In this document: positions 1 to 8,568 of the stretch, in pieces
Numbering within the stretch: the stretch's first letter is position 1
Layout: every line of letters starts with the position of its first letter
NCBI RefSeq assembly: GCF_001894945.1
Contig: NZ_BCXE01000031.1
Location: 1-60,569, forward strand
Origin: Rhodococcus ruber NBRC 15591
Lineage (GTDB): Bacteria > Actinomycetota > Actinomycetes > Mycobacteriales > Mycobacteriaceae
Direction: 5' to 3'
Length of the DNA: 60,569 bases
Translations under genes and position numbers: made by a program
The notes under the pieces: model-generated
The model's input: only the letters and a program-made list of their open reading frames with translations
What the model was told of the DNA's origin: nothing
Database searches by the model: none

Positions 1-54
1 GGCGCCCGCCGCTGCGCCTGAGGAAAGCCGGCCGGGTGACGCCGCGCGGATCGG

Positions 55-60
55 TACGCT
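55..60 (+). promoter_or_regulatory. -10 box, probable leaderless promoter of the YhhN-like gene
   Basis: TACGCT lies seven bases before the ATG at 68, so transcription would be expected to begin at or next to the start codon. No Shine-Dalgarno sequence sits in that gap. The same arrangement recurs at other genes in the window. Confidence 0.45.
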
Positions 61-67
61 GCCGTGC

Positions 68-811
68 ATGGGATGGTTCAGCCGGGACAGGTGGAACGCC
101 GAGCACGCGGTGTTCGCCGCGGCCGCGACGGCGACGGTCGTGGGCGGCGTGCTCGGGAACGAGCGGCTGCAGCGGGTCGCCAAGCCGCTGATCGGGCCGT
201 CGCTGGCGGTCCGGGTGCTGCGGCACGCCCCGCACACCGACCGGTCGGACACCGCCCTGCTGCTGCTCGCCTTGACCGGCGCGACCGTCGGCGACGTGTT
301 CATGATCGACCCGGACGACGACGCGCGGCTGCTGCGCGGTGCGTCCTCGTTCGCCGTGATGCAGGTCTGCTACTCGGCGCTGCTGGCCCGTCGCGGGGCC
401 CGTCCGACCCGGTCGGCGGCGGTGCCGCGGGCCGTCGCGGCGCTCGGAGCCGCCGGCCTGCTCGGCGTGAAGGCGCCCCGGGTGGCGGCCCCGTTGACGG
501 GCTACGGTGCGCTGCTCGGGACCACCGCGACACTCGCCGCGGACCCGTCGCTCGCCCCCGGCGCCCGCCGGCTGGCCGACCTGCCGATCCCGGGCCGGGA
601 CCGGCGCAGCTGGCTGGGGCTCGGCGGCCTGGTGTTCACGCTCTCCGACGGCACCATCGTCGCGCGGCGGGTGCTGTTGCGCTCGGAGGGGGCGCGCGCC
701 GCGGCGGAGGGGTTCGTGCTCGCGACCTACGCGCTGGCCCAGCTGCTCCTCGTCGAAGGCAAGCTCGCGCTCGGGCGGGAGGGCGCCGTCGCGCCCCGGC
801 TGTCCGCGTAG
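68..811 (+). CDS. YhhN family membrane protein (lysoplasmalogenase-like)
   Basis: This 247-residue protein has the alternating hydrophobic segments of the YhhN family, whose characterised members are membrane lysoplasmalogenases that cleave the vinyl-ether bond of lysoplasmalogens. The segment GDVFMIDPDD around residue 80 resembles the family's conserved acidic GD motif, and the hydrophobic stretches after it (FAVMQVCYSAL, AVAALGAAGLLG, GYGALLG, FVLATYALAQLLLVEG) fit a multi-pass protein. The start follows a -10 box by seven bases, consistent with leaderless translation. Whether this actinobacterial member acts on lysoplasmalogen is not known; many bacteria with YhhN proteins lack plasmalogens. 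Its downstream neighbour is convergent. Confidence 0.75.
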   Translation: MGWFSRDRWNAEHAVFAAAATATVVGGVLGNERLQRVAKPLIGPSLAVRVLRHAPHTDRSDTALLLLALTGATVGDVFMIDPDDDARLLRGASSFAVMQVCYSALLARRGARPTRSAAVPRAVAALGAAGLLGVKAPRVAAPLTGYGALLGTTATLAADPSLAPGARRLADLPIPGRDRRSWLGLGGLVFTLSDGTIVARRVLLRSEGARAAAEGFVLATYALAQLLLVEGKLALGREGAVAPRLSA

Positions 812-831
812 GCGACGGACACACCGGTCGC

Positions 832-1278
832 CTACGGGCAGAGGACGATGCGGTCCCGGTCGCGCGGGTCGACGCGGATGCCCACGACCCGGCCCGGCTC
901 GAACCGGTCGAGATCCTCGCGGGCGACCTCGTAGAGCACCCGTCCGTGGTACGGCTCGGAACCCGGCACCGTCAGATCGAGATCCAGCTCGGTGAGCTCG
1001 CCGTTGTCCACGGTGTGCCCGAGGTGCCGAGCCGAGGTGATGGTCGCCCAGCCCTCGAGGCCGCGGCGGGCGAGACGGCGGTCGGCGCGCGACGGCCGCC
1101 CGGCGAGGATCATGGCGATGCCCAGCGCCGAGCCGTACGCGGCCAGCAGGAACATGATCTGGTAGGGGACGGTGCCCTCGGGAGAGCTGCCGACGAACAG
1201 CCCCAGCCACAGGGCCAGGACGACGAGATATCCGGCGGTGACGAACGCGACGGCACGAACGACTCGAACGTGGCTCAT
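832..1278 (-). CDS. small two-helix membrane protein, DUF3592-like
   Basis: The 148-residue protein has two N-terminal membrane helices (about residues 8-30 and 40-60) followed by a soluble domain of about 85 residues ending in VGIRVDPRDRDRIVLCP. The pattern of a beta-rich tail after two helices, with a closing V-DP-D motif, resembles DUF3592-type proteins of actinobacteria. The ATG at 1278 was chosen because GGAGGAG lies just upstream of it; longer reading-frame extensions run antisense through the next gene. It is divergent from the short-chain dehydrogenase. Function is unknown. Confidence 0.7.
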   Translation of the reverse strand: MSHVRVVRAVAFVTAGYLVVLALWLGLFVGSSPEGTVPYQIMFLLAAYGSALGIAMILAGRPSRADRRLARRGLEGWATITSARHLGHTVDNGELTELDLDLTVPGSEPYHGRVLYEVAREDLDRFEPGRVVGIRVDPRDRDRIVLCP

Positions 1279-1329
1279 TGCTCCTCCGATGCCAGGATAG
1301 TCCGTGACCTGCGCCACGTTCGGCGTCGC

Positions 1330-1335
1330 TACGCT
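1330..1335 (+). promoter_or_regulatory. -10 box of the short-chain dehydrogenase gene, probably leaderless
   Basis: TACGCT is followed by six bases and then the ATG at 1342, with no ribosome binding site between. This matches the leaderless pattern seen for several other genes here. Confidence 0.45.
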
Positions 1336-1341
1336 GCATTC

Positions 1342-2109
1342 ATGAATTCGCCCACTGCCTTCGTCACCGGTGCCGCCGCGGGGATCGGCCGCGCCACCGC
1401 CCTGCTCCTCGCCCGCCGTGGCTACCGGGTCGCCGCCGTCGACGTCGATGCCGCGGGCCTCGAGGCGCTCGCCGCGGAGCAACCCGGCATCGTCACCGCG
1501 GTCCTCGACGTCACCGACGCGGCGGGCTGGGAACGCACACTGAAGGCGTTCTGCGCCGACGGCACGCTGGACCTGCTCGTCAACAACGCGGGTGTCCTGG
1601 CCTCGGGTCCGTTCGAGACGACCCCGCTCGCGCGGCACCGGCAGATGGTCGACGTCAACGTCGCCGGGACGATCACCGGCTGCCACAGCGCGTTCGAGTA
1701 CCTGCGCCGCACGCCCGGCGCCCAGGTGGTCAACCTGTGCTCGGCGTCGGCGCTGTACGGGCAGCCGGAGCTCGCCACCTACAGCGCCACCAAGTTCGCC
1801 GTGCGCGGGCTGACCGAGGCCCTCGATCTGGAATGGGCTCCGCACGACATCCGGGTGGTCGCGATGTGGCCGCTGTTCGTCGAGACGGCGATGACCCGGG
1901 ACATGAACATCGGTGCGTCGCGGCGGCTGGGGATCCGGCTCGACGCCGACGACGTCGCGCGGGCGCTGTACGACCTGACCCGTCCGGGCCGGCGGGCGGC
2001 CGGTGTCCACCACACCGTGGGCTGGCAGGCGAAGGCGTTCGCCGCCTTCGCCCAGGTCACGCCCGCCCGGCTCAATCGCCTGGTCAACCGGTGGGTGACC
2101 GGCAGCTGA
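1342..2109 (+). CDS. short-chain dehydrogenase/reductase
   Basis: This 255-residue classical SDR has the cofactor motif TGAAAGIG near the N-terminus, the NNAG structural motif (LLVNNAGVLASG), a catalytic serine in SASALYG and the YSATK catalytic Tyr-Lys pair. D36-like acidic residues after the second strand (AAVDVDAAG) suggest preference for NAD(H). The substrate cannot be read from sequence. The C-terminal hydrophobic tail (WQAKAFAAFAQVTPARLNRLV) resembles SDRs annotated in Mycobacteriales as acting on lipids or retinol-like molecules, but that is inference. Translation is probably leaderless from 1342. Confidence 0.85.
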   Translation: MNSPTAFVTGAAAGIGRATALLLARRGYRVAAVDVDAAGLEALAAEQPGIVTAVLDVTDAAGWERTLKAFCADGTLDLLVNNAGVLASGPFETTPLARHRQMVDVNVAGTITGCHSAFEYLRRTPGAQVVNLCSASALYGQPELATYSATKFAVRGLTEALDLEWAPHDIRVVAMWPLFVETAMTRDMNIGASRRLGIRLDADDVARALYDLTRPGRRAAGVHHTVGWQAKAFAAFAQVTPARLNRLVNRWVTGS

Positions 2110-2120
2110 CGCGGTCTCGC

Positions 2121-2126
2121 TAGAGT
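2121..2126 (+). promoter_or_regulatory. -10 box of the lipoprotein gene
   Basis: TAGAGT lies 31 bases upstream of the chosen GTG start and is followed by a purine-rich ribosome binding site (GGAAGGGAG at about 2145). This is a conventional leadered arrangement, unlike the neighbouring dehydrogenase. Confidence 0.4.
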
Positions 2127-2157
2127 GGCGGACGGATCAGCGACGGAAGGGAGTCGG

Positions 2158-2769
2158 GTGAACGTGCGTCGGATGTCGTCGATCGGTGCGGCCGCGGTGG
2201 CGGTGCTGGCACTGGCCGGGTGCGGAGGTTCGTCGGAGGGGGTGGAGCAGCCGGCTGCCGCGTCGTCGTCGAGCGCGGCCGTCACGACCACCACCACGGT
2301 GGCACCCGCCCCGACGACCACCGAGCCCACCTCGACCACCCCGGTCCCCGAGAGCGCCCCGGCAGGGCCCGAGAGCGCTGCGGCGGCGCCGGCCGACGTG
2401 CAGTACGAGCGCAACGAGTCGTACTACTTCACCAGCCCCGACGGCGGGTTCCGGTGCGGGATCGTCAAACTCCCCTCCCGCACCGAGGCGGGCTGCGAGG
2501 GCGTCACGGATCCGGTGCCGCCTCGGCCCGAGAACTGCATGGTCAACTGGGGCAACGGTATTCGCGTGCAGGACGCGGGGCCCGCGGAGTTCATGTGTTC
2601 GGGTGGGTCGGTCTACACCTCCGGCGGCGACGACCCGGTCCTGCCGAGCGGATCGACGTTGAGCAAGCTCGGCTACACGTGCGAGACCACCGCCGCCGAC
2701 GTCTCCTGCGTCAACGACGCCACCGGGCACGGCTTCACGATCGCTGCCGCCTCGAACACGACGTTCTGA
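2158..2769 (+). CDS. secreted lipoprotein with Ser/Thr-rich linker
   Basis: The protein of about 203 residues starts with a lipoprotein signal peptide: a basic start (NVRRM), a hydrophobic core and the lipobox LALAGC, so Cys at about residue 21 should be lipid-modified. A low-complexity Ala/Ser/Thr/Pro linker of about 60 residues follows, then a globular C-terminal domain with six cysteines, arranged around FRCGIVKL, AGCEGV, ENCMVNW, FMCSGG, YTCETT and VSCVND, which suggests disulfides outside the membrane. The GTG at 2158 is preferred to the upstream ATG because of GGAAGGGAG and because it puts the signal peptide at the N-terminus. Function unknown; the next gene starts two bases after the stop. 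Confidence 0.8.
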   Translation: MNVRRMSSIGAAAVAVLALAGCGGSSEGVEQPAAASSSSAAVTTTTTVAPAPTTTEPTSTTPVPESAPAGPESAAAAPADVQYERNESYYFTSPDGGFRCGIVKLPSRTEAGCEGVTDPVPPRPENCMVNWGNGIRVQDAGPAEFMCSGGSVYTSGGDDPVLPSGSTLSKLGYTCETTAADVSCVNDATGHGFTIAAASNTTF

Positions 2770-2771
2770 CC

Positions 2772-3437
2772 GTGCATCTCGACGACGTTGCCGGTCCCAC
2801 CGAGTGGGGCGAGCACCCGCACGGGTACGGTCCGTGGGTCGAGGAGTACGGCACCGAGCCCCCGCGGGATCCGCGCTACGACCCGGAGCTGCTCGCCCAC
2901 GGTGACCGGCGCAACGTCGTCGACGCGTACCGCTACTGGACGCGCGAGGCGATCGTCGCCGACATCGACACCCGCCGCCATCCGCTGCACGTGGCGATCG
3001 AGAATTTCGGGCACGACGCGAACATCGGCACCGTGGTGCGCACGGCGAACGCGTTCGCGGCGGCCGCCGTGCACATCGTCGGCCGCCGGCGCTGGAACCG
3101 TCGCGGCGCGATGGTGACCGACCGGTACCAGCATCTCGTGCACCATCCGGACGTCGACTCCCTTCTGGACTGGGCGGCCGGACAGGGACTGACGATCGTC
3201 GCGGTGGACAACACCCCCGGATCGGTGCCACTCGAGACCGCACGGCTGCCCCGCGCGTGCCTGCTGCTGTTCGGCCAGGAGGGCCCCGGTGTGACGGCGC
3301 GGGCGCGGGAGGTCGCCGCGACGACCGTGTCCATCGCCCAGTTCGGCTCGACCCGCAGCATCAACGCCGGCGTCGCCGCCGGGATCGCGATGCACGCCTG
3401 GATCCGGCAGCACGCCGACCTCGACCGCGCCTGGTGA
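2772..3437 (+). CDS. SpoU (TrmH) family RNA 2'-O-methyltransferase
   Basis: The 221-residue protein carries the three SpoU motifs of knotted (SPOUT) methyltransferases: motif 1 ENFGHDANIGTVVRTANAF, motif 2 LLLFGQEGPGV and motif 3 TRSINAGVAAGIAMHAW. These bind S-adenosylmethionine and position the 2'-OH of tRNA or rRNA. A short N-terminal extension precedes the catalytic domain. The GTG start lies two bases after the lipoprotein stop, suggesting one transcript. A spoU gene (Rv0380c) lies in the same general neighbourhood in M. tuberculosis. The exact RNA target is not predictable. Confidence 0.88.
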   Translation: MHLDDVAGPTEWGEHPHGYGPWVEEYGTEPPRDPRYDPELLAHGDRRNVVDAYRYWTREAIVADIDTRRHPLHVAIENFGHDANIGTVVRTANAFAAAAVHIVGRRRWNRRGAMVTDRYQHLVHHPDVDSLLDWAAGQGLTIVAVDNTPGSVPLETARLPRACLLLFGQEGPGVTARAREVAATTVSIAQFGSTRSINAGVAAGIAMHAWIRQHADLDRAW

Positions 3438-3513
3438 GGAAACGTTCGACGAGGTGCGGCCGATAGGGGAAAGCTGGTAGCGGTAGCGACGGTGAGACGA
3501 GGTTGGCGACGAC

Positions 3514-4674
3514 ATGTCGGATTTGTGGGCCGAGCGGGCGGATCTCGCGGAGGCTGCAGTCACGTCGCGGCACGTGCGGCGGTTGTGGGCGTTGCCCGGC
3601 ACCGCGCTCGGAGTCGTCGGATGGCCGGCGGTGCGCCGCGAACGACTCTTCCTCACCTGGCACTACTGGTGGCAGGCGCACCTGATCGATCTCGCGGTCG
3701 ACGCCGCCGAGCGGGAGGCGACGCCGCGGCGCCGGCGCCGGGTGCTGCGGCTGACGCGCTCGCACCGGATTCGCAACCTTCTCGGCTGGACCAACAACTA
3801 CTTCGACGACATGGCCTGGCTCGGCCTCGCTCTCGAGCGCGCGCAGCGGCACCTCTACGTCGACCGCCGCGACGCCATCGCCGTCCTCGAGAACGAGCTG
3901 TTCGAGGCGTGGGCCCCCGAGCGGGGCGGGGGCATCCCCTGGCGGCGCCGCGACGACTTCTACAACACCCCGGCCAACGGCCCGGCGGGACTGCTGCTCG
4001 CCCGCACCGGCAAGCTGCTGCGGGCCCAGGAGATGGCGGACTGGATCCACGAGACGCTGCGTGATCCGGAGACCGGCCTGATCTTCGACGGGATCCGCGG
4101 TGGCCGGGTCGAGCGCGCGGTCTACACGTACTGCCAGGGCGTCGTGCTCGGGCTGGAGACCGAGCTGGGGGTGCGGATGGGCGAGCCGCGGCACCGGGAG
4201 CGGGTGCACGCCCTCGTCGAGGCCGTGGACACCCAGTTGGCGGACCGTGGGGTGATCACCGGCGGGGGCGGTGGGGACGGGGGACTGTTCAACGGCATCC
4301 TCGTCCGGTATCTGGCGATGGTCGCGACGACGCTGCCGGTGGTCGACGTGGAGGACGAACGCGCGCGCCGGCTCGCCGCGCGGATCGTGCTCGCGTCCGC
4401 GCAGGCCGCGTGGGCGAACCGCCTGCAGATCGAGGGGCTGCCGTTGTTCGGGCGGGACTGGTCCGTGCAGGCCCGGCTGCCCGGCACAGCACCCGGGATC
4501 GCGCGTTTCTCCGGCGGCACGGTGCGCAGCTCGGGCGTGGCGGAGCGGGACCTGTCGGTGCAGCTGAGCGGGTGGATGCTGATGGAATCGGCGTACGCCG
4601 TCGCCACCGAGCGGGCGCCGGGACCGAGTTCTGCGCGACCCGACGGCACCCATTTTGAAAACGGTTATCGATAA
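3514..4674 (+). CDS. glycoside hydrolase family 76 (alpha-1,6-mannanase-like)
   Basis: The 386-residue protein looks like an all-alpha (alpha/alpha)6 barrel of family GH76. It has [20 protein letters not shown] near the start, the tandem acidic pair in [15 protein letters not shown] (the D-D pair acts as nucleophile and acid/base in endo-alpha-1,6-mannanases), and the later motifs [24 protein letters not shown] and [10 protein letters not shown]. No signal peptide is visible, so a cytoplasmic role or unconventional export is implied; lipomannan-type glycans are the obvious substrate class but this is inference. The stop codon lies inside the candidate Zur-like operator of the next gene. An Rv0365c-like gene sits near fba in M. 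tuberculosis too. Confidence 0.82.
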   Translation: MSDLWAERADLAEAAVTSRHVRRLWALPGTALGVVGWPAVRRERLFLTWHYWWQAHLIDLAVDAAEREATPRRRRRVLRLTRSHRIRNLLGWTNNYFDDMAWLGLALERAQRHLYVDRRDAIAVLENELFEAWAPERGGGIPWRRRDDFYNTPANGPAGLLLARTGKLLRAQEMADWIHETLRDPETGLIFDGIRGGRVERAVYTYCQGVVLGLETELGVRMGEPRHRERVHALVEAVDTQLADRGVITGGGGGDGGLFNGILVRYLAMVATTLPVVDVEDERARRLAARIVLASAQAAWANRLQIEGLPLFGRDWSVQARLPGTAPGIARFSGGTVRSSGVAERDLSVQLSGWMLMESAYAVATERAPGPSSARPDGTHFENGYR

Positions 4675-4683
4675 CGGTTATCG
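4656..4683 (+). promoter_or_regulatory. tandem Zur-like operator ahead of the COG0523 GTPase
   Basis: Two 15-base half-repeats overlap by two bases: TGAAAACGGTTATCG (4656-4670) and CGATAACGGTTATCG (4669-4683). The second is palindromic around its central base, and the junction contains the perfect 12-base palindrome GTTATCGATAAC (4664-4675). AT-rich palindromes of this type are bound by Zur, the zinc-responsive Fur-family repressor, and COG0523 proteins are classic Zur targets. The site ends eight bases before the ATG, so binding would block the promoter. No zur gene is in the window. Confidence 0.7.
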
Positions 4684-4691
4684 TCGACGGC

Positions 4692-5738
4692 ATGACCGCC
4701 GCGACCCCACTGCCCGTCACCGTGCTCTCCGGCTTCCTCGGCGCGGGCAAGACCACGCTGCTCAACCACATCCTCGCCAACCGCGACGGTGCCCGCGTCG
4801 CGGTCGTCGTCAACGACATGAGCGAGATCAACATCGACGCCGCGCTCGTCGACGGCAGCCTCGACCGCACCACCGAGAAGCTCGTCGAGCTCACCAACGG
4901 CTGCATCTGCTGCACGCTCCGCGAGGACCTGATCGAGACGGTCGCGCGGCTCGCCCGGGAGAACCGGTTCGACCACCTCGTGATCGAGTCGACCGGCATC
5001 TCCGAGCCGATGCCCGTCGCCGCGACGTTCGACTGGGAGTTCGACGACGGCTTCCGCCTCGGGCAGCTCGCGCGCCTCGACACGATGGTCACCGTCGTCG
5101 ACGCCACCACGTTCCTCGCCGAGCTCGCGCGCGGCGACCGACTCGACGAGCGCGATCTCGAGGCCGGCGAGGGCGACGAGCGCAGCATCTCCGACCTGCT
5201 CGTCGACCAGGTCGAATTCGCCGACGTGCTGCTGCTCAACAAGACGGACCTGGTGAGCGACGCCGTCGCCGGGGCCGTCGAGGCCACCCTGCGCCGGCTC
5301 AACCCGACGGCGCGGCTCCTGCGCACCGTCCACGGCGCCGTCCCGATCGGCGAGGTCGTCGGCACCGGACGCTACGACCCGGAGGCGGCGGCACTCGCCC
5401 CGGGCTGGGCCGAGGAACTCGCCGGCGGCCACACCCCGGAGACCGAGGAGTACGGCATCCGCAGCGTCGTCTACCGCGCCGATCGCCCCTTCGACCGCGC
5501 CCGGCTCGAGGCGGCCGTGGAGAATCTGCACGGGGTGCTGCGCAGCAAGGGCTTCTGCTGGTTCGCCGACGACCCGGACACCGCGGCGGTCTGGTCGCAG
5601 GCCGGCCCCGATCTGGTGCTCGAACCGGCCCAGCCGTGGTCCCGGACCGGCGAGACGCCGGGGCAGGAAATCGTCTTCATCGGCGTGCGCCTGGATCCGG
5701 ACACTCCGCGCCGCATCCTGGACCCCGCCCTCGTCTGA
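4692..5738 (+). CDS. COG0523 (CobW/ZNG-like) GTP-dependent metallochaperone
   Basis: The 348-residue G3E-family GTPase has the Walker [10 protein letters not shown] (Lys20), the metal-binding CXCC motif in NGCICCTL (Cys71, 73, 74), the Walker B region ESTGISEP and the guanine motif LLNKTDL. A C-terminal CobW_C domain follows ([15 protein letters not shown] to [12 protein letters not shown]). Family members deliver metals, mostly zinc, under starvation; the tandem Zur-like operator directly upstream argues for zinc rather than cobalt. Its distance from the cobalamin genes (8 kb) and own promoter also argue against a role in cobalt insertion. Likely cytoplasmic and induced by zinc depletion. 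Confidence 0.88.
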   Translation: MTAATPLPVTVLSGFLGAGKTTLLNHILANRDGARVAVVVNDMSEINIDAALVDGSLDRTTEKLVELTNGCICCTLREDLIETVARLARENRFDHLVIESTGISEPMPVAATFDWEFDDGFRLGQLARLDTMVTVVDATTFLAELARGDRLDERDLEAGEGDERSISDLLVDQVEFADVLLLNKTDLVSDAVAGAVEATLRRLNPTARLLRTVHGAVPIGEVVGTGRYDPEAAALAPGWAEELAGGHTPETEEYGIRSVVYRADRPFDRARLEAAVENLHGVLRSKGFCWFADDPDTAAVWSQAGPDLVLEPAQPWSRTGETPGQEIVFIGVRLDPDTPRRILDPALV

Positions 5739-5775
5739 ACGCGCATCCCCACCCCTCCCGGACATCGACAGCGGG

Positions 5776-5814
5776 CTCAGTCGATGGCCTCAGTCGATGG
5801 CCTCAGGCGATGGC
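5776..5814 (+). repeat. three tandem copies of a 13-base unit
   Basis: CTCAGTCGATGGC occurs twice in a row and is followed by CTCAGGCGATGGC, in the space between the convergent GTPase and DedA genes. The copies are nearly identical, so the duplication is recent. No function is evident. Confidence 0.8.
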
Positions 5815-5854
5815 CGCGGGCGTGCAGGCCGTGTCGACCGGGGCAGCCGGCCGC

Positions 5855-6520
5855 TCAGTCGGGGTCGACGTCCGCGATCTCCACGTCCACCGCCGGCCGC
5901 GCCATCTCGATCCGGTACTGCCGAACGCCGAGCACCGTGCCCACGACGAGGACGGCGGCCATCACGGCGAGGACCGTCGGCAGCAGCCACGAGACCCGCT
6001 CGAGGTACTCGCCGAAGTAGAACCCGACGAGCAGCAGCACCGGTGCCCACAGGATCGCGCCGATCGTGGACGCGATCGTGTAGCGGGTGTGGTTCATCCG
6101 CGCGGCCCCGGCCACCAGCGGAGACAGCGTCCGCACCCACGGAATCCAGCGGGCGATCAGCACCGCCCAGAACCCGTAACGGTCGAGGAGGACATTGACC
6201 TTCCGCAGGTTGGCCGCGTTGAGGTATCGGCCGTTGCGGCGGGCGATGAGGTGGTGACCACGCCGGTGGCCGATCACGTATCCCACCTGGTTCCCGGCGA
6301 TCGCGGCCACCATCGCCCCGACCGACAGGGCCCACACCTGCGCCGCACCGGAATGGTGGGCGGCCAGCACGACGCCGGCGGTCAGCAGCATGGAGTCCCC
6401 GGGCAGGAACAGGCCGAGGATGATGGCGCATTCCACGAACACGAACGTCACGACGACGAGCCACACCAGGGCGGGCCCGGCGGTTTCGAGCGGACCGAAG
6501 GTCTCCGCGGCGAGAATCAT
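5855..6520 (-). CDS. DedA family membrane protein (first copy)
   Basis: The 221-residue protein has the DedA/SNARE-associated fold: hydrophobic segments with VECAIILGLFLPGDSMLL, GNQVGYVIGHRRG and the signature R-x-IPWVRTLSPLVAGAARM. DedA proteins are proton-coupled envelope proteins tied to phospholipid (undecaprenyl phosphate or PE) translocation. The ATG at 6520 has no good ribosome binding site; it lies 23 bases after the stop of a second DedA gene on the same strand, so the two are probably co-transcribed and may be divergent duplicates. The C-terminus ends in an acidic tail (VDVEIADVDPD). Confidence 0.85.
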   Translation of the reverse strand: MILAAETFGPLETAGPALVWLVVVTFVFVECAIILGLFLPGDSMLLTAGVVLAAHHSGAAQVWALSVGAMVAAIAGNQVGYVIGHRRGHHLIARRNGRYLNAANLRKVNVLLDRYGFWAVLIARWIPWVRTLSPLVAGAARMNHTRYTIASTIGAILWAPVLLLVGFYFGEYLERVSWLLPTVLAVMAAVLVVGTVLGVRQYRIEMARPAVDVEIADVDPD

Positions 6521-6543
6521 GGAGGACGCGTTCGCGCGCGTGC

Positions 6544-7353
6544 TCAGGGCGTGGTGTCGCGACGCGTCGTCGGCACCGGCACCGTGTCGGCAGTGGCGTC
6601 GGCCTCGTCGGCAGTGGCGTCGGCCTCGTCGGCAGTGGCGTCGGCCTCGACGACGGCGGCGGCCCTGCGCTTGGCGATCAGGTGCTTGCCGACCTCGAGG
6701 ATGATCGGGACGACGGAGGCGAACACGATCAGCAGGAAGATGATGTCGATGTTGTCGCGGATGAAGGTGATCTGACCGAGCAGGTAGCCCAGCAGCGTCA
6801 CGCCGGCGCCCCACAGGATGCCGCCCACGATGTTGTAGGTGAGGAACACCGGGTACTTCATGCGGGACGCGCCCGCGACCACCGGCGCGAAGGTGCGCAC
6901 GATGGGCACGAACCGGGCGAGGACGATCGTGATCGGACCGTGCCGCTGGAAGAAGTCCTCGGACTGGTCGATGTAGCCCTTGTTGAAGATCTTCGAGTCG
7001 TAGCTCTTGAACAGGCGCGTACCGCCCTTGGCGCCGATCCAGTAGCCCACCTGGTCGCCCAGGATCGCCGCGATCGGGATCGTCACCATCAGCACCCACA
7101 GCGGTGCGAACGGCGGGATCTCCTCGGACTTCGAGGCGGCGATCAGACCGGCGGTGAAGAGCAGCGAGTCGCCCGGCAGCAACGGGAACAGCAGACCCGA
7201 CTCGATGAACACCACGAGCAGCAGGCCGATGAGCACCCAGGTGCCGAAGGAGTTGAGCAGATTCACCGGGTCCAGGAATCCCGGCAGTAACGCCAGATTC
7301 GTCACGGTCTCCGGGACGACGGTCACGGACTCCAGTCCTCCGAGCACACTCAC
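6544..7353 (-). CDS. DedA family membrane protein (second copy, Rv0364-like)
   Basis: The 269-residue protein has the DedA hallmarks: ESGLLFPLLPGDSLLF, GDQVGYWIGAKGG and ARFVPIVRTFAPVVAGASRM, with about five membrane helices. It lies divergent from fba, as Rv0364 does beside Rv0363c in M. tuberculosis. The C-terminal tail after the last helix contains three copies of the seven-residue unit EADATAD-like, encoded by a perfect 21-base tandem repeat. The GTG at 7353 gives a short amphipathic N-terminus; a GTG two codons upstream is an alternative. Role: membrane lipid carrier recycling or related transport, by family. Confidence 0.85.
   Translation of the reverse strand: MSVLGGLESVTVVPETVTNLALLPGFLDPVNLLNSFGTWVLIGLLLVVFIESGLLFPLLPGDSLLFTAGLIAASKSEEIPPFAPLWVLMVTIPIAAILGDQVGYWIGAKGGTRLFKSYDSKIFNKGYIDQSEDFFQRHGPITIVLARFVPIVRTFAPVVAGASRMKYPVFLTYNIVGGILWGAGVTLLGYLLGQITFIRDNIDIIFLLIVFASVVPIILEVGKHLIAKRRAAAVVEADATADEADATADEADATADTVPVPTTRRDTTP
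6586..6648 (-). repeat. three perfect 21-base tandem repeats in the DedA gene
   Basis: Units 6586-6606, 6607-6627 and 6628-6648 are identical and keep the reading frame, coding an acidic Ala/Asp/Glu/Thr tail after the last membrane helix. Copy number could vary between strains without breaking the gene. Confidence 0.85.
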
Positions 7354-7510
7354 GGCCACCAGAGTACCGGTGGGAGGCCGGTGACCCGAATCATGGCGGG
7401 CACCCGACTGTGTCCCCGCGCCGACAGTTGACATACTGCAGGGACAACCCTGGAGCCCTCCCGCACCCCCGGGAAGGCACCCATCGACTCTCATCTGGAG
7501 GACAGCCGCC

Positions 7511-8548
7511 GTGCCAATCGCGACTCCCGAGGTCTATGCCGAGATGATCGCCCGCGCCAAGGACCACTCCTTCGCGTTCCCGGCCATCAACTGCACCTCG
7601 TCCGAAACCATCAACGCCGCGATCAAGGGCTTCGCGGACGCCGGCAGCGACGGCATCATCCAGTTCTCGACGGGTGGCGCCGAGTTCGGCTCCGGCCTCG
7701 GTGTCAAGGACATGGTGACCGGCGCCGTCGCGCTCGCCGAATTCGCACACGTCATCGCCGCGAAGTACGACGTCACCATCGCGCTGCACACCGACCACTG
7801 CCCGAAGGACAAGCTGGACGGGTTCGTGCGCCCGCTGCTCGCCATCTCGCAGGAGCGGGTGAAGAACGGCGAGAACCCGCTGTTCCAGTCGCACATGTGG
7901 GACGGGTCGGCCATCCCGATCGACGAGAACCTGCAGATCGCCCAGGAACTGCTCGCGCTGTCCAAGGACGCGAACATCATCCTCGAGGTCGAGATCGGCG
8001 TCGTCGGCGGTGAAGAGGACGGCGTGGAGAACGCCATCAACGAGAAGCTGTACACCTCGATCGAGGACTTCGAGAAGACGGTCGACGCGCTCGGCGCCGG
8101 CGAGAAGGGCAAGTACCTGCTCGCCGCGACGTTCGGCAACGTCCACGGCGTCTACAAGCCGGGCAACGTCAAGCTCAAGCCGTCCGTGCTGGCCGACGGC
8201 CAGGCCGCCGCGTCGAAGAAGCTGGGCCTGGCGGCCGGCTCGAAGCCGTTCGACCTGGTCTTCCACGGCGGTTCCGGCTCGCTGAAGTCCGAGATCGACG
8301 AGGCGCTCAGCTACGGCGTGGTGAAGATGAACGTCGACACCGACACCCAGTACGCGTTCACCCGTCCGATCGCCGGGCACATGTTCGCCAACTACGACGG
8401 TGTCCTGAAGATCGACGGCGAGGTCGGCAACAAGAAGACCTACGATCCGCGCAGCTACCTGAAGAAGGCCGAGGCGTCGATGACCGCTCGGGTCGTCGAG
8501 GCCTGCAACGACCTCAAGTCCGCGGGCCGCTCGGTGTCCGCCGGCTGA
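7511..8548 (+). CDS. fba: class II fructose-bisphosphate aldolase
   Basis: The 345-residue zinc-dependent aldolase interconverts fructose 1,6-bisphosphate with dihydroxyacetone phosphate and glyceraldehyde 3-phosphate in glycolysis and gluconeogenesis. Visible features are the catalytic/zinc motif HTDHCPKD, the loop with FQSHMWDGSA, EVEIGVVGGEEDGV, the zinc His in GNVHGVYKPG and the phosphate-binding FHGGSGS plus KMNVDTDTQYAFTRP. It matches the mycobacterial enzyme in length and order of motifs. The GTG start has GGAGGA upstream. It is divergent from the DedA pair and ends at a strong hairpin. Confidence 0.97.
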   Translation: MPIATPEVYAEMIARAKDHSFAFPAINCTSSETINAAIKGFADAGSDGIIQFSTGGAEFGSGLGVKDMVTGAVALAEFAHVIAAKYDVTIALHTDHCPKDKLDGFVRPLLAISQERVKNGENPLFQSHMWDGSAIPIDENLQIAQELLALSKDANIILEVEIGVVGGEEDGVENAINEKLYTSIEDFEKTVDALGAGEKGKYLLAATFGNVHGVYKPGNVKLKPSVLADGQAAASKKLGLAAGSKPFDLVFHGGSGSLKSEIDEALSYGVVKMNVDTDTQYAFTRPIAGHMFANYDGVLKIDGEVGNKKTYDPRSYLKKAEASMTARVVEACNDLKSAGRSVSAG

Positions 8549-8568
8549 TCGATCCCGCGCAGTCGTCC

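Noticed and set aside
64-1341. Extension of the dehydrogenase frame upstream to base 64
   Set aside because: The added part is translated from the YhhN-like gene and its neighbour in the wrong frame; the SDR cofactor motif starts only after the ATG at 1342.
4692-5738. CobW as a cobalamin pathway protein
   Set aside because: The COG0523 family covers several metals; the Zur-like operator and separate location favour zinc.
7421-7460. A TTGACA box upstream of fba as a sigma-70 promoter
   Set aside because: TTGACA is present at about 7428 but no acceptable -10 box lies at the right distance.
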